A DNA stretch of 64,000 bases from Platanthera guangdongensis (Eukaryota; Streptophyta; Magnoliopsida; Asparagales; Orchidaceae), in the NCBI GenBank assembly GCA_039583875.1, contig CM077163.1:229888646-229952645 (forward strand), written 5' to 3'. Below are positions 1 to 13,000 of the stretch, one piece after another (position 1 is the stretch's first letter; the number at the start of each line of letters is the position of its first letter). A model generated the notes under the pieces. That model worked only from the letters and a program-made list of their open reading frames with translations, was not told where the DNA came from and did not search any database. The position numbers and the translations under genes are program-made.

Positions 1-3000
1 CGTCCGACTGTTGTTGTTGCAGCTGACGGCTCTTCTGCCACAAGTGCCGACCTTGAGGTCGTTCGCCTACAGCTACAACAACTCCATGGGCTGCTCAGCC
101 CTCCTTCGGCCTCCGTTGCCTCCACCTCCACTGCAGCTACTGCTTGTCTTTCCTCCAGATCGCGATGGATCTTGGACTCGGGTGCCACTCATCACATCAC
201 CTCGCTGCGACCGCTCAAGTACTCGGATGCTCATTCGAAATGTATCATCGTGGCTAATGGGGCGATTGTTCCGGTCTCCGACTGCACTGACCTCTCCCTC
301 AACCCCTCCATCTCTGTTCGCTCGGCTCTTTATGTTCTGGGCTCCCTGTTTAATTTACTGTCTGTTAGTCGTCTTACTATTGATATGGATTACTCTGTCA
401 CATTCACCTCTTCTGCTTTTTTGATACAGGATCGGCAGACGCGGATTACCATTGGTAGGGGTCGACTGCAAAACGGGCTCTACCTTCTCGATGCCTCTCC
501 TACCGTCCTCTCCTCCGTCTCCTCCGTGGATTGGCACCGCCGTCTTGGGCATGCCCCTCATCCGGTCCTCCATAAGGCGCTTCCTGATGTATGTCTTTCT
601 CCCTTTCAGTGTGATTCTTGTATTTTCGGTAAGCAGCCGCGTTCTTCCTTTCCCGTACATTGTACTCGGAGCTCGGCTCATTTTAATTTACTGCACTCCG
701 AAGTTTGGGGTCCTTTCAAAATTACTAGTATTTCTGGTTATCGCTATTTTATCACTTTTATTGATGATTACTCTCACACAACGTGACTTTACTTATTTCG
801 TGATCGCTCTGAGCTTCCTCGCATGTTACGGGCTTTTGTGCTAGAGACTCGTACGCAATTCTCCACTACCATAAAAACGTTGCACACCGATAATGCTCGC
901 GAGTACACTAGCCATGAATTTGTTAATCTGTGCGCGGAGTTTGATATTATTCATCAGACATCCTGTGCCTACACCTCCCAGCAAAACGGCATTGCCGAAC
1001 GAAAGAATCGACACCTGCTCGACGTTGTCCGCTCCCTCATGATTCACATGCATGTTCCCCAAGTCTACTGGAACTTTGAGGTCTCCACTGCTTGTTTCCT
1101 CATCAACCGTCTCCCTTCCTCTGTTCTCCACCACGTCACTCCGTTCAGCCTCCTATTTCCCTCCGCTCTGGCCTTCACTCTCACACCCAGGGTCTTTGGT
1201 TGCACCTGCTTCGTCCACCTTCTAGGTCCGTCCACGGACAAGTTGGATCGTCGGGCGGCTAAAAATATTTTCGTCGGCTATTCCCGTACTCAGAAGGGCT
1301 ATGTGTGTTATTCTCTGTTTACCCGAAACATCTCTATATACGCTGATGTTACCTTCCGGGAGGATAAACCTTTCTTCTCTCCTCCTCTAACCACTCCTCT
1401 ACCACTGACACCTCTACCACCATCCCTCCCACGACCTGTCATTCCCGTTACTGTGCCCCCTCCACAGGTTCTTCCTGACTCAGCTCATGCTCCTTCCAAG
1501 CCGCCTGTTATCTGTGTCTACAATCGCCGCCCTCCTCGTTCCGTTCCCCTTTTGCAGTCGGCCTCGACCTCGGCTTCTTCGAGCCCTGTTGATCTGGTGC
1601 CCGCCTCCACTGCTCACCAGATGACGAACTTTATCTCCCTGCATCGCCTCTCTCCCCACCTTCGGACATTTGCTACCACACTGTCCTCGGTTTCTGTACC
1701 TAACTATGTGCAGGAGGCTCTTCAACATCCTGGCTGGCGCGCCGCCATGGACGAGGAAATGACTTCTCTCTGGGCAAACCAGACTTGGACCTTAGTACCC
1801 CTTCCTCCTGGTCAGAAACCGGTTGAGTGCAAATGGATCTTTGTCATCAAGCATGCTCCTGATGGGACCATTGACAGACTCAAAGCTCGTTTGGTGGCTC
1901 GCAACTTCACCCAACAACAAGATCTCGACTATGATGAAACTTTTTCTCTTGTGGCCAAGCTCAACATGGTTCGTGTCATCATCTCCGTGGCTGTGCATCG
2001 CCGGTGACCCTTACTTCAACTTGATATAAAGAATGCCTTTCTGAATCGCGATCTCCAGAAAACGGTTTACATCCAGCCACTTCCCAGGTTTGAGACCACG
2101 GGGGAGTCTCTGGTTTGTCGTCTTCTGAAGTCTCTTTATGGTCTCAAACAATCCCCTCGGACATGGTTTGACAAGTTTAGTAAGACCCTACGGGAAATTG
2201 ACTTTACTCGGAGCTCGGCAGATTTCTCGTTATTCACTCGCCACCAGGCAACGGGAACGGTTCTCCTATTGGCTTACGTTGACGACATCATCATTACTGG
2301 AAACGATTCTAACGGCATACAGACGGTCAAACAACATCTGAGCTCCGTATTTCAAACAAAAGATCTGGGGAACCTTTGATACTTCTTGGGTTTGGAGGTT
2401 GCCAGACGACCAGATGGCCTTGTCCACTCTCAGCGAAAGTAATGTCTCGATATCCTTCATGATGCAGACTACTCTAGATGTAAGCCTGTGAACACTCCAA
2501 TGGATGTAAATCACAAGATATGTGCACAGACCTCGGATTCTGATCTTCTGCTTCAAAATCCGGAATACTATCGTCGTCTTATTGGGAAACTGATCTACCT
2601 AACGGTAACAAGACCAGATATATCTTTTGTTGCTGGTATCATCAGTCGGTATATGCATTCTCCTCGAAGCTCTCATCTCCAGGCCGTTGAACGGATTCTC
2701 TGATACCTTAAAACAGCTCCTGGTCAAAGATTAGTATACAAAACCTCATCTTCAACCCCAACATTGGTGACATACTCTGATGTTGATTATGCGGATTCCC
2801 TCGATGATCGACGATCAACCAATGGTTTTTGCACATATTTTGGAGGGCATCTGATCACCTTGCGAAGCAAGAAACAAGCGGTGGTTGCTCGATCCTCAGC
2901 TGAAGCAGAATATCGGGCAATGACATCTGTGGTTTCGGAACTCACGTGGCTTGAGATTCTTCTTGCTGACCTTGTGGTAAAACTTTCTTCACCGGCTATC

Positions 3001-3270
3001 CTCCTTTGTGATAGTCAAGCTGCCATACACATAGCCAAGAACCCAGTCTTTCACGAACGAACAAAGCATATTGAAGTAGATTGTCATTTCATCCGGGAGA
3101 AAGTTCACATGAAGAAGATTGAACTGAAGCATGTTCCGGGTTTTGAACAAGTTGTCGATATCCTCATGAAGGCTCTACCTAGTATCCTCTTCTATAAGTG
3201 TCTATCCAAGCTTGGCGCATACGACTTGTACGCTCCAGCTTGCGGGGGAGTGTTAGAAAAGCCCATGTAA
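1..3270 (+). pseudogene. copia-1 Gag-Pol remnant with five in-frame stops
   Basis: One reading frame runs from base 1 to the TAA at 3268 with no frameshift, interrupted by stops at 784, 2005, 2377, 2440 and 2701. The protease motif WILDSGATHHIT lies near 160-200. The GAG-pre-integrase motif DWHRRLGHAP lies near 525. The integrase core includes TDNAREYTS near 885 and QQNGIAERKNRHLL near 980. RT includes the YVDD box near 2275. RNase H includes SDVDYADSLDDRRSTNGFC near 2780 and the [10 protein letters not shown] segment. In intact copia proteins the stop positions hold Trp or Arg, apart from the TAA at 2440 (Tyr). The polyprotein cannot be made as it stands, so this is a decayed copy. Confidence 0.93.
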
Positions 3271-3429
3271 TGAGCCCATTATTGGGCCCCTTTTTACTTT
3301 TCCTTCTTCTCTCCTTAGTCTCAGATCTTATATAGGTTTTCTTCTCACCTTCTCTCTCCTATATATTTGTATTCTCTCATTGTATTTTGATACTGAAAAC
3401 ATACATACAAGATTTGAGCTATCTCTACA
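3251..3429 (+). repeat. 3' LTR of copia-1
   Basis: It begins TGTTAGAAAAGCCC directly after the purine tract and ends TCTCTACA, giving TG...CA ends and a length of 179 bp. The 5' LTR of copia-2 (4403-4583, 181 bp) is a diverged relative that also ends TTCTACA and shares the AGTCTCA and CTCTCTCCT blocks. The 3' boundary is inferred from that comparison because the matching 5' LTR is outside the window. Confidence 0.75.
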
Positions 3430-3946
3430 GGTCTATATGCACTATATCTTCTTTTGGATGGATTTCTTTTACTGTATTTCTAGAGGATATTTTTAGTATA
3501 ATTCTCACTTTCAGCATTCCTTAGATTAGTCTGATTTCTTTGTTTATGTGGGCAATCTTGTGCATGTATGGTGATAACTGATAACATTTCATTGAATATA
3601 CTCTTGCTGCGAATTAACTTATTATATGTATTTTAAAAAAAAATCGCATATCCAAACGTACCTGTACCGTGCTATTTTATAATTTTGTCATACCGCATAC
3701 TGATACCCGTACCGCGTACCGGTACCGGTGCTTCACAGATGATAGATAACTTCATTATGCAAAAAAGGATGGTCAACATTACAACGGTGCCACTACATGA
3801 GTAAGATTTCAAGACCAAGACACTCTGATATAAATCCCAGGTTGTTTATGTTTGCAAAATTAAGGTGAAATCTTAAGAAATCTCCTCATTTTTTATAAAA
3901 GACTAAAATATAAGGAACTCCCAATTAATAGCCCAAGAAAAATTAC
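3430..3946. other. PBF1 intron remainder between copia-1 and exon 5
   Basis: AT-rich sequence with no reading frame. At 3656-3735 there is a short tract of TACCG-type repeats (for example GTACCGCGTACCGGTACCGG), a degenerate repeat. No further proteasome exon was found here, so the C-terminal coding part of PBF1 must lie left of the window. Confidence 0.6.
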
Positions 3947-4089
3947 CCTAGCAGCTAAGAGCAAAGGACTCGGAGACTTGAGTTGGTTGTCGAGAACAGG
4001 CATGATAAGGGTTCCTCCTGTTCCTTGGCAGCTGTATCCAACCCTCTCATAGGATCCAACAGCATCATATGTATATACACAACCCTTCC
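3947..4089 (-). CDS. PBF1: PBF1 exon 5 (last exon in window)
   Basis: It starts after a pyrimidine tract and CTAAG, and encodes [20 protein letters not shown], then the [18 protein letters not shown] segment and LLLAAR. It ends at a GTAATT donor on a codon boundary. The next expected segment (PLSEAEAVDLVK and the ATERDIYTGDKLEI region) is not found between here and base 1. Confidence 0.9.
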
Positions 4090-7000
4090 CTTAGAAAAAG
4101 GAAAAAAAAGGATTCGGAATAAACTAGAGGGCAGTGCCATAAGTTGAAGAAATGTAGTAGAAAAAGAACTTACCTTCATTGTCCAGCCCACCTAGAATAT
4201 TGAATGTGTAATAAGGGAAGAATCGTTTGTAATAAAGAATATTTGAAAGGTGTTGAGCCATCGCCCGGCAGCTCATTTTTTTGTTATGCTGGTGCTGATA
4301 GATCTGAACAAATATGTAATAATCATTAACTGAATGAGTGTTGGCAATATCAAGAAAGGAGTAGATCCGATCATCAGTTTTAGAAAATATTAGAGAAAAT
4401 GATGTAAAAGCCCAAATAAGTGTGACCCATTTATAAGCCCACTTAGCTTTCTTGTTTAGTCTCACATCTTTAGAGTGGGAATCTCTCTCTCTCCTTTCCT
4501 ATATATATCTACTCATACTTGTAGTTTATACACAATTGGAGAATACAATTATTATTTTCATCTTGCTTCCATGTTCTTCTACATGGTATCAGAGCGAAAG
4601 ATCTCTCCAAGCGGTTAGCTTGTTCTTAACCACTTGCTTGGCCTTCCCTTCTCAACCCGCACAGGGCAGCAGCCTGTTTTTTTTTCTAACCGTCTTTTCC
4701 TCCTCAATTCCATGGCTTCCACCTCTCTTCCCCCCTCCCTCCCCTGCCCTGCCTTTTATACTCTTTGCCCTCCTGCCAAGTAGGCCCCTCTCGTTGTTGA
4801 TCGCTCTTCAGTTGGCTTTCCTTGCTTGCGGTCTGGTCTACTAGCCGTTGTTGTGCTCTCACAGCGATCTGATCGTTGTCTGTCGCTGATTAGTCGCCGA
4901 ATTATGCTCGGTCTGCTCGCTTGTCGCAGCGGCCTCAGCGGCCTGCCGCTAGTTCCTGATCAGCTTGTCGCAGCAGCCTCAGCGGTCTGCCGCTAGTTCC
5001 TGATTAGTTTGTCGCAGCGGCCTCGGCGGTCTGCTCGCTTGTTGCTGCGGCCTCAGCGGTCTGCCGTTATCCTCTCTGCTGCGGTATGCCGCTGGTTCCA
5101 AATCAACGTGCTCGGTCTGTCGCTAGTTTGCTCTTCCCACTGCCCCTGTGTGCTCAAACCACACCCCTAGCAGTCTTCTCTTCTCGCTGCCATCTCGTGG
5201 AGATCTCTTCTATCCGTTGCGATCTTGTCTAAACCCTTCCCGCTGTGATCGCTTCTAGCCCTCTGCGGGCTTCTCTAGCCGCAGCTCTGCTTGCTGCGAG
5301 CACCTCTAATCACAACTCATATCTTCAGTCCGCTTGTCTTAACCGCACAGTCTAGCTCCTCTGCCCGCGGCTTTTATCCGCCTGTCTTAACCACACAGTC
5401 CGCTCCTCCATGGATCCTGATGCTTCTTCCACTCTAACAGCCCGCGTTGCTTCTCTCATGCTTGAACTTCATGATGAACTCCGGATTACCACCATCTCCC
5501 TCAGCAAGAAGTGGAACTTTGTGGAATGAGTGCACTATATTCGTCGTGTGTTGCAGACGAAACACCTTCATCATCTGATGACATGTGTTACTTCTACTAC
5601 ACCCACCGATGTGTGACTCTATGATGACGGTCAGGTCCAGTTATGGCTTCTCAACTCGATGGACACCGAGCACTACAGGATGGCTATGTATCATAAAACG
5701 GCTAAGACCATGTGGGAGGAGCTCAACTCTCTCTATTGTGGGCAGAACAGACTTCAACACTTGTTTGACATCATCAATGATCTTCAAACTAATGATCTCG
5801 GGGCACCCGGTGATATGACCACCTTTGTTGCCAAGGCCAAGACCGTTGTTCAGGTCTAGATACAACATCAACCCCCTACCACAGATTTGGTTACCCAACA
5901 TGCCCGGAAAGAAGGGCCGGAATTACCATGATGATGGCTCGTGTTTCTTCTCATCTGCACAACGTTTGGGCTCAGATTCCCTCTTCTTATACAACTTCAT
6001 CTCTGTCAGATGTTTGTTCTACGCTTTTGAAGGTTACCCCGCCCCCGGATGCTCCTGTAAATCTCTCTCCCGCTCTTCTACAACAACCTACACCAATTCC
6101 TTCAGCTCGAGGTTCCTCGGCCTGTGGGGGTCGCAACACATCTCGGGGACGAGGACGTGATAGGAGATCCCCCTTTAAATGCACTTATTGCGGTCGGGAT
6201 GGTCACCTTGAGGCCACATGTTATCGCAAACATGGTCTGCCTCCACATCTTGCTGCCTCTGCTATAGCTGAGCCTCCTCCCACTTCTCCCACAACGGATT
6301 CTGCCTCCTCCACCCGTGATGACATCAATGTTCTACACACCCAACTCCAACATCTCCAAGGGGTGATTACTCGTTCATCTGGATCCGTTACATTGATTTC
6401 CAATAAAGGTATATCCTGTCTCTCCCAGAGCTCTCACTGGATTGTGGATTCAGGTGTCACACACCATATTACTTCGCAGAGACCCCCTCAATACTTGCTA
6501 ACTGTCCATCCCAAATTCATCACCGTGGCCAATGGTGATACCACCCCGGTGTCTGGTGCTGCTGATATACCTCTCATACCCACTCTCTTTGTCTTCGGCC
6601 CTTCATGTTCTGGGATCACCATTTAACTTGTTGTTTGTTAGCTGTCTTACTCAGAACATTAATTGTTGTGTTACATTCTCACCCTCTACATTTGTTGTGC
6701 AGGATCGACAAACGCAGAATATCATTGGTAAGGGGCGGTTGTCTAATGGGCTCTACCTCTTGGATGTTTCCCCTTTTGCTCTATCTGTCGTCTCCTCTAT
6801 CAATTGGCATCGTTATCTTAAGCATGCTCCCCTTCAGATTCTCAAGAAAGCTCTTCTGGATGTCTCCCTGCATTAGTTTACTTGTGAATCTTGTATCTTT
6901 GGCAAACATCATCATACTTCCTTTTGCTTGTACTTGGAGTGATACTCCTCTATCTCTAGTGCACTCTGATGTTTGGGGACCCTATAAAACCCCTAGTATG

Positions 7001-10000
7001 TTTGGTTATCGTTACTTTGTCACTTTTATTGATGATTACTTTCGTCTTACCTGGTTATACTCACTTCGTGATCGTGCTAAACTGACCTCAACATTTTGTG
7101 CATTTATTACGGAAACTCGTACTCAGTTCTCATCTCTCTTAAAAATCATTCGCACTGATAATGCTCGCGAATACACTAGTTGGCCATTCTCTAATCTATG
7201 CACTGAGTTTGACATTATCCATCAAACATCGTGTGCGTATACGCCTCAACAGAATGGAATGACCAAGAGGAAGAATCGTCATCTTCTTGATGTCGCTCGG
7301 TCACTCATGATTCAAATGCAGGTCTCCACACAATACTGGAACTCTGCTGTGTCTGCAACATGTCATCTCATCAATCGCATACCCTCCTCTATGCTCGATT
7401 TTGCCACTCCGTTTAGTCTCTTGTTTCCTTCCAAATCCCCATTTACCCTCACGCCTCGTGTGTTTGGATGCACTTGTTACGTCCATAATCTTGGCCTACC
7501 CACGGAAAAGTTTGCCCCCCTGTGCCAACAAATGTATGTTCATGGGATATTCTCGGACTCAAAAAGGCTATGTGTGTTATTCTCCAACTGCTGGCAAAGT
7601 GGTCGTCTCGACAGAGGTCACCTTTCTTGAGCACAAACTGTTCCACCCTTCTCCTTTCGCTCCTCTCCCTCCTTTACCTCGTCCTACCGTTCTCGTCATG
7701 TCTTCTCTACCACCCCCTTCCCACCCCACACCCGGCACCAATCCCACCCAAACCATCTCTCTGTGTCTACACTCGTCGTACTCTGAACTCTGGATCCCTC
7801 TAGCAGCTACCTTTTATCAGTGTTATCTCGCGTCCTGTCGATCCAACATCAACGTCTACGGCTCATCCCCTGACGAATTATGTGTCTCTGCATTGCCTCT
7901 CTCCACCTCTCCTCAAGTTTTTTTCTCTCTATCCTCCATCTCTATAACTAACTCTGTGCAGGAGGCTTTTCAACACCCAGGGTGGCGTGCAGCTATGGAT
8001 GATAAAATGACTGCCTATTGGGCAAACCAAACTTGGGATTTGGTTCCCCATCCTCCAGGACAGTCCTGTGTCAGCTGTAAATGAGTTTTTGCAATCAAAC
8101 ATTGATGCATTCCAAAATTAGGATTTGATTTTAAAAGGTAAAATCTGAGAACAAAATTAAATGAAGTGACGCTAGCTGAAGTTTTACGAGTGTTTGCAAT
8201 CGATAACCGTCTAACTTTCACCATCGCACAAAAAATATCCAACATTCGCTCGCGTTCAACGATTTGATTAAATGCTCCACAGGTTTTAGCAAGGAAAAAT
8301 AGCAAGCACAATTTTTGAAATTAATGGCAAATAAGGGTAAGGTTAACTTAAGCAAGCAGATCTGATTTTACTGATCAAGTGGCACTGAGCATAAACATTA
8401 AACTAGTAGTAAGGAGTCTTGAGTTTGGAGAAAGTTATACCTAGCAACAAATGAATCGGCTTGTGTCCAGGCTGAGAACAGAAGAGAATCCGGACCAGGT
8501 GGAGGAGCCCGAGGCTGGTCAGCCACATGAAAGGCTCGCCGGAGGCTGTAGTCTTCACGGCAGGGCTCGTCGAAGTCGCCGAGAGGGAAATCGGAAGGAC
8601 TGGCAGGTCGGGGTGGGATGTCGTCGTCGTTCGGTGTTGCGGCCGCTCGATTCCGTCAGAAATGTCCGGAGAAACGACGACGGAGATTGTCGAGATAGGG
8701 GAAAGCAGCGACGAGTGAATTGCGTGGGAGATGAAGGTTTCGACTGGGTTTCGCGTCGGGTGGGAAAACGACGAGGTATGTACTCGACTTGTCGTTTGTT
8801 GTTCCAAGCTGCCAATCACAGAGGGATGGGGAGATATAAAAAGAGAGGTTTTTTTTAAAAACTTAATAACTGTTGCAGCAGGAGTTATGAAGGAGCTGAC
8901 TGAAAATTTAAAGGAGGGGTTTCATTTAGGTCGGCCGGCTGGAGGTTTTAGGTGGGCAATTAAATGTTGGAATTTCAAAGGTTGGAAAATCAAAAGTCTA
9001 AAATACTAAACTTCATCCTCTTTTTAATTAATTTCATAATTTACTTAATATTTTAATTTATTTGCTTGCTTAATTTAACGCTACTCCTAATTTGACGGAC
9101 ATATCCATTCATGATCTTATTGGTCGGTCACTCCAATAAGCCCAACAACAGGGCACGAATAACAAGCGCGATACAACATGAGTGAAATAAAACATAAAAT
9201 GCGTGAAACAGTGCGCTACAAAAATACTTACATAAAGATGCAAACATGGGTTGCATCAATTCTCCCGGGGTTGAAAGGATTCGACCCCGTCGAGAATACG
9301 ACGAAATCCGTCACTGAAAGAACTAAAAGCTGATCCGAGGAATTGTTGAGTCACTGCCCTGCTGCGGTAGATGGTGGAACACGGGAAGGACCCGTTGTTG
9401 CGGCGCATGATCTGGAATGTCACCCTCTTTCCTGAAAGATGCAGAAAACCAAACTCCCTTGGAAAAAGACAACTCCCAGTGATAAAGTCAGCCAAGGAGT
9501 TACAGTTTTTCAAAGGTACTCCCAAACCATTAGTCATAATTTTATGCATAATATGTACTTGACCAGTAAAAAACAGAGCAACGGAAAAAGGAGTATCATA
9601 AAGTGTGGAAGAGAACGAACGGGGCGAGAAGCAAAGCAGAGAGTAAACAAGAACATGTGAAATCATTAAATCATGCAGTGTCATACGCGCTCCTGCTAGA
9701 TACATTCGTGCGACTACAAAATCCAGACCAATCATCGCAATGATAACACTCGTGAGAATTCGACTAGCACGACAAATTTTAAAATTGTCCACAAATTTAC
9801 CTTGTAAAACCAACCAGAGAAATCCTTTAAAACACGTGTCCCTTTTAGGAGTAAAAATTCTTTAAAATGTGTCAATTTCCCTACTAAGGCTAACCCCAAA
9901 AAATTCATAATTCACTTGAAAGAACCCAAAATTTAAACTCATGGGACAGCAGTGTGAACTAAACACACGATCGCCGAATATAAAATCAACGTGTGGTGGT

Positions 10001-13000
10001 GCAGGCAGAACATCTAAAATGGATTACTTACCAGAGCCAAGTGCGTCTTCCTGGAGTAGGGGTCCAGGTAGAAGTGCGACACTAAATAATAGTGGTGTAG
10101 TGGTAACTAAGGAAGGTGAGGGCGATAGTGATGAAGTCCTCCCAGGAGCCCTAGGAACAAGACTATTCTTCTGGGGAAGAAGAACAATCTTGGGCCCACG
10201 GTGATGGAATGAATGGGAGTTCCTTACACCACCAAGCATGACGCGCCTATCGTACTGACATGCTTTTCCTAACAAGATTTGACAGACATCGATGGGGACG
10301 ACATCACATAAAACAGAATCCTGATATACATCCCCGATAGAGAACTCTACGAGACAACGTTGAGTAACGAGCATAGTCATGTGACTATTAACCCCAGATA
10401 AGTGGTAGGGTTGCTCCAAGGGTTGCGTCTCGAGTCCTAGCTTCTCAACCATACGTTAGGAAACAAAATTTTCCATAATACCGCTGTCAATGATGATGGA
10501 ACAAAAATGTCCCTGAATGCGCGCAATAGTGCGAAAAATATCGTGTCTCTGAAAATCACGTTCAGTGGTCTCACTAGGGGAAATCAAACTATATATCGAA
10601 GGACACAAACTAAGTGCTCAGCTTGTTCTCCCTCGACCTCAATAACGCTATCAGACTCGGGCTCGGGCTAAGGTTTGAAGTCATTAAGGAAGACTCCATA
10701 TTTAGACTCACGCCCATCAGACGAATCGGTAATTGCGACGAAGTTGCATCGCGGGGACTCAGAAGATTTGTGCCCAGACTCCATACACTTGAAGCATCGG
10801 AATACTCCAATGTTGGGCTTGGATCCCATGGCTCCTTACCTCGGGTGAGGCCAGTGGGAGGAGCTGGGGTCCCAGTAGTGACATGAGAAGGGGAATCAGA
10901 ATTCTTAGGGGTGGGTGCAGTGGTGGTGGTGCTCGAGGAAGGCCTATCAGTAGACCTATGCCCAGATGTCCTCTTCTGAAGCGAGGCTTTCACTCTACGT
11001 GCTCGACTAGACACTTCACCCAAATCTCTAAAGTCGTGCAACTCTAGCTCATCCCTAATAGCATAGCGGAGCCTGTTCAAGTAACGGAACGTCGTCATAT
11101 CGTCCTCCTCGTGCAAGTCTAATGTAGACTGCAACACTAAAAACTCGTAGGTGTACTCATCCACAGAAAGCTTCTCCTATCGAAGATTGTGGAACCTTCG
11201 ATAAAGAGTTTGCAGATAGTCTGGGGGGACATATTGCTTCCGCAATTGCAACTTAAACTCTACCCACATGGTGATAGGTGCTAGGCCTAAGGTGTAACAT
11301 GTGCGCTCTAGTTGAACTCACCAAACTAGTGCGGGTCCTTTCAGCCAGAGGACAGCATATTCAACCTGACGATTCATTGGCATTTGTTTCCATGTCATGA
11401 ACCTTTCCACGCGCTCACACCAATCGAGGCATTTTTCGGGCTCTACGTGACCCTCAAAATCACCTACATCAAGCTTAAATCCTTCGTCCCAACGAGATTG
11501 GCGACGGAGTCCAAGGACAGACTATGCAGGATCCGCTGGCCTGGGATTTTGTTCCTCATGCCTAGGATTTTGGTGAGGAGGCGGATTTAGTCCCAGATGA
11601 CGTTCAACTTCTAGGTTATTAACGGTGGTTCTCAAGTTGTTTACTATGTGGTTCGTGTCTCTCACGTTGACGGTGAGTGTTTCTACCGTCTTCATTAGTT
11701 CACTCATTCGGTTAGCTAGGTCTCTTATGCTAGCGTCAATACGATCGATACGACTCTCTTTTTAAAAAAATCACTTAATAATAATATTTTTTTTTTTTGC
11801 GAAAAAAGAGGGCTCAAAATAAATTTTTTTTTGAAAGATTTCTTTATTTTTTTTGAAAAACAAAAAATTAAAAACAGGATTGTTCGATTCACAATATAAG
11901 TGATATAAGTGAATCGAACTGCCTATAATACCAAACTAATGCATTCCAAAATTAGGATTTGATTTTAAAAGGTAAAATCTGAGAACAAAATTAAATGAAG
12001 TAACGCTAGCTGAAGTTTTATGAGTGTTTGTAATCGATAATCGTCTAATCTTTCACCATCGCACAAAAAATATCCAACATTCGCTCGCGTTCAAAGATTT
12101 GATTAAATGTTCCACGGGTTTTAGCAAGGAAAAATAACTAGCACAATTTTTGAAATTAACGGAAAACAAGGGTAAAGTTAACTTAAGCAAGCAGATTTGA
12201 TTTTACTGGTCAAGTGACACTGAGCATAAACATTAAACTAGTAGTAAGGAGTCTTGAGTTTGGAGAGAGTTATACCTAGCAACAAAGGAATCGGGTTGTG
12301 TCCAGGCTGAGAACAGAAGAGAATCCGGACCAGGCGGAGGAGCCTGAGGCTGGTCAGCCACCGGAAAGGCTCGCCGGAGGCTGTAGTCCTCACGTTAGTG
12401 CTCGTCGAAGTCGCCGGGAGGGAAATCGGAAGGGCTGGAAGGTCGGAGTGGGATGTCGTCGCCGTTCGTTGTTGCGGCCGCTCGATTCCGTCAGAAATGT
12501 CCGGAGAAACGACGGCGGAGATCGTCGGGATAGGGGAAAGCGGACGTGAGTGAGCTGTGTGGGAGATGAAGGTTTCGACTGGGTTGTCGCGCTGGGTGGG
12601 GAAACGACGAGGTATGTACTCGACTTGTCGTTTCTTTTTCCCAGCTGTCAATCACAGAGGGATGGGGGAGATATAAAAAGAGAGGTTTGTTTAAGAAAAA
12701 ACTTAATAACTGTTACAGCAAGAGTTACAAAGGAGCTGACTGAATATTTAAAGGAGGGGTTTCATTTAGGTCGGCTGGTTGGAGGTTTTAGGTGGGCAAT
12801 TAAATGTTAGAATTTCAAAGGTTGGAAAAACAAAAGTCTAAAATACTAAACTTCATCCTCTTTTTAATTAATTTCAGAATTTACTTAATATTTTAATTTA
12901 TTTGCTTGCTTAATTTAACGCTACACCTAATTTGACAGACCTATCCATTCATGATTTTATTGGTCGATCCCTCCAATAAGTCCAACAACAGTGCGCAAAT

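Larger units (their letters stand above)
1..3429 (+). mobile_element. Ty1/copia LTR retrotransposon (copia-1), 5' part outside window
   Basis: The coding remnant reads protease, GAG-pre-integrase, integrase, reverse transcriptase, RNase H in that order, which is the Ty1/copia order. It is followed by a purine tract (TGCGGGGGAG, 3241-3250) and a 3' LTR. Gag, the primer-binding site and the 5' LTR lie left of the window. The element sits on the opposite strand to PBF1, downstream of PBF1 exon 5, so it is inferred to lie in the last visible PBF1 intron. It belongs to the same broad family as copia-2 and copia-4: short ~180-bp LTRs with an AGCCCA-rich start and similar protein motifs. Confidence 0.92.

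Noticed and set aside
4452..4844. 130-codon ORF across the copia-2 LTR and leader
   Set aside because: It spans the LTR, primer-binding site and pyrimidine-rich leader, so it is not a protein gene.
8403..8819. 137-138-codon ORF present in both LTRs of the nested gypsy element
   Set aside because: The duplication is explained by the LTRs being copies of each other; no domain is recognised, and the two copies differ freely at the amino-acid level.
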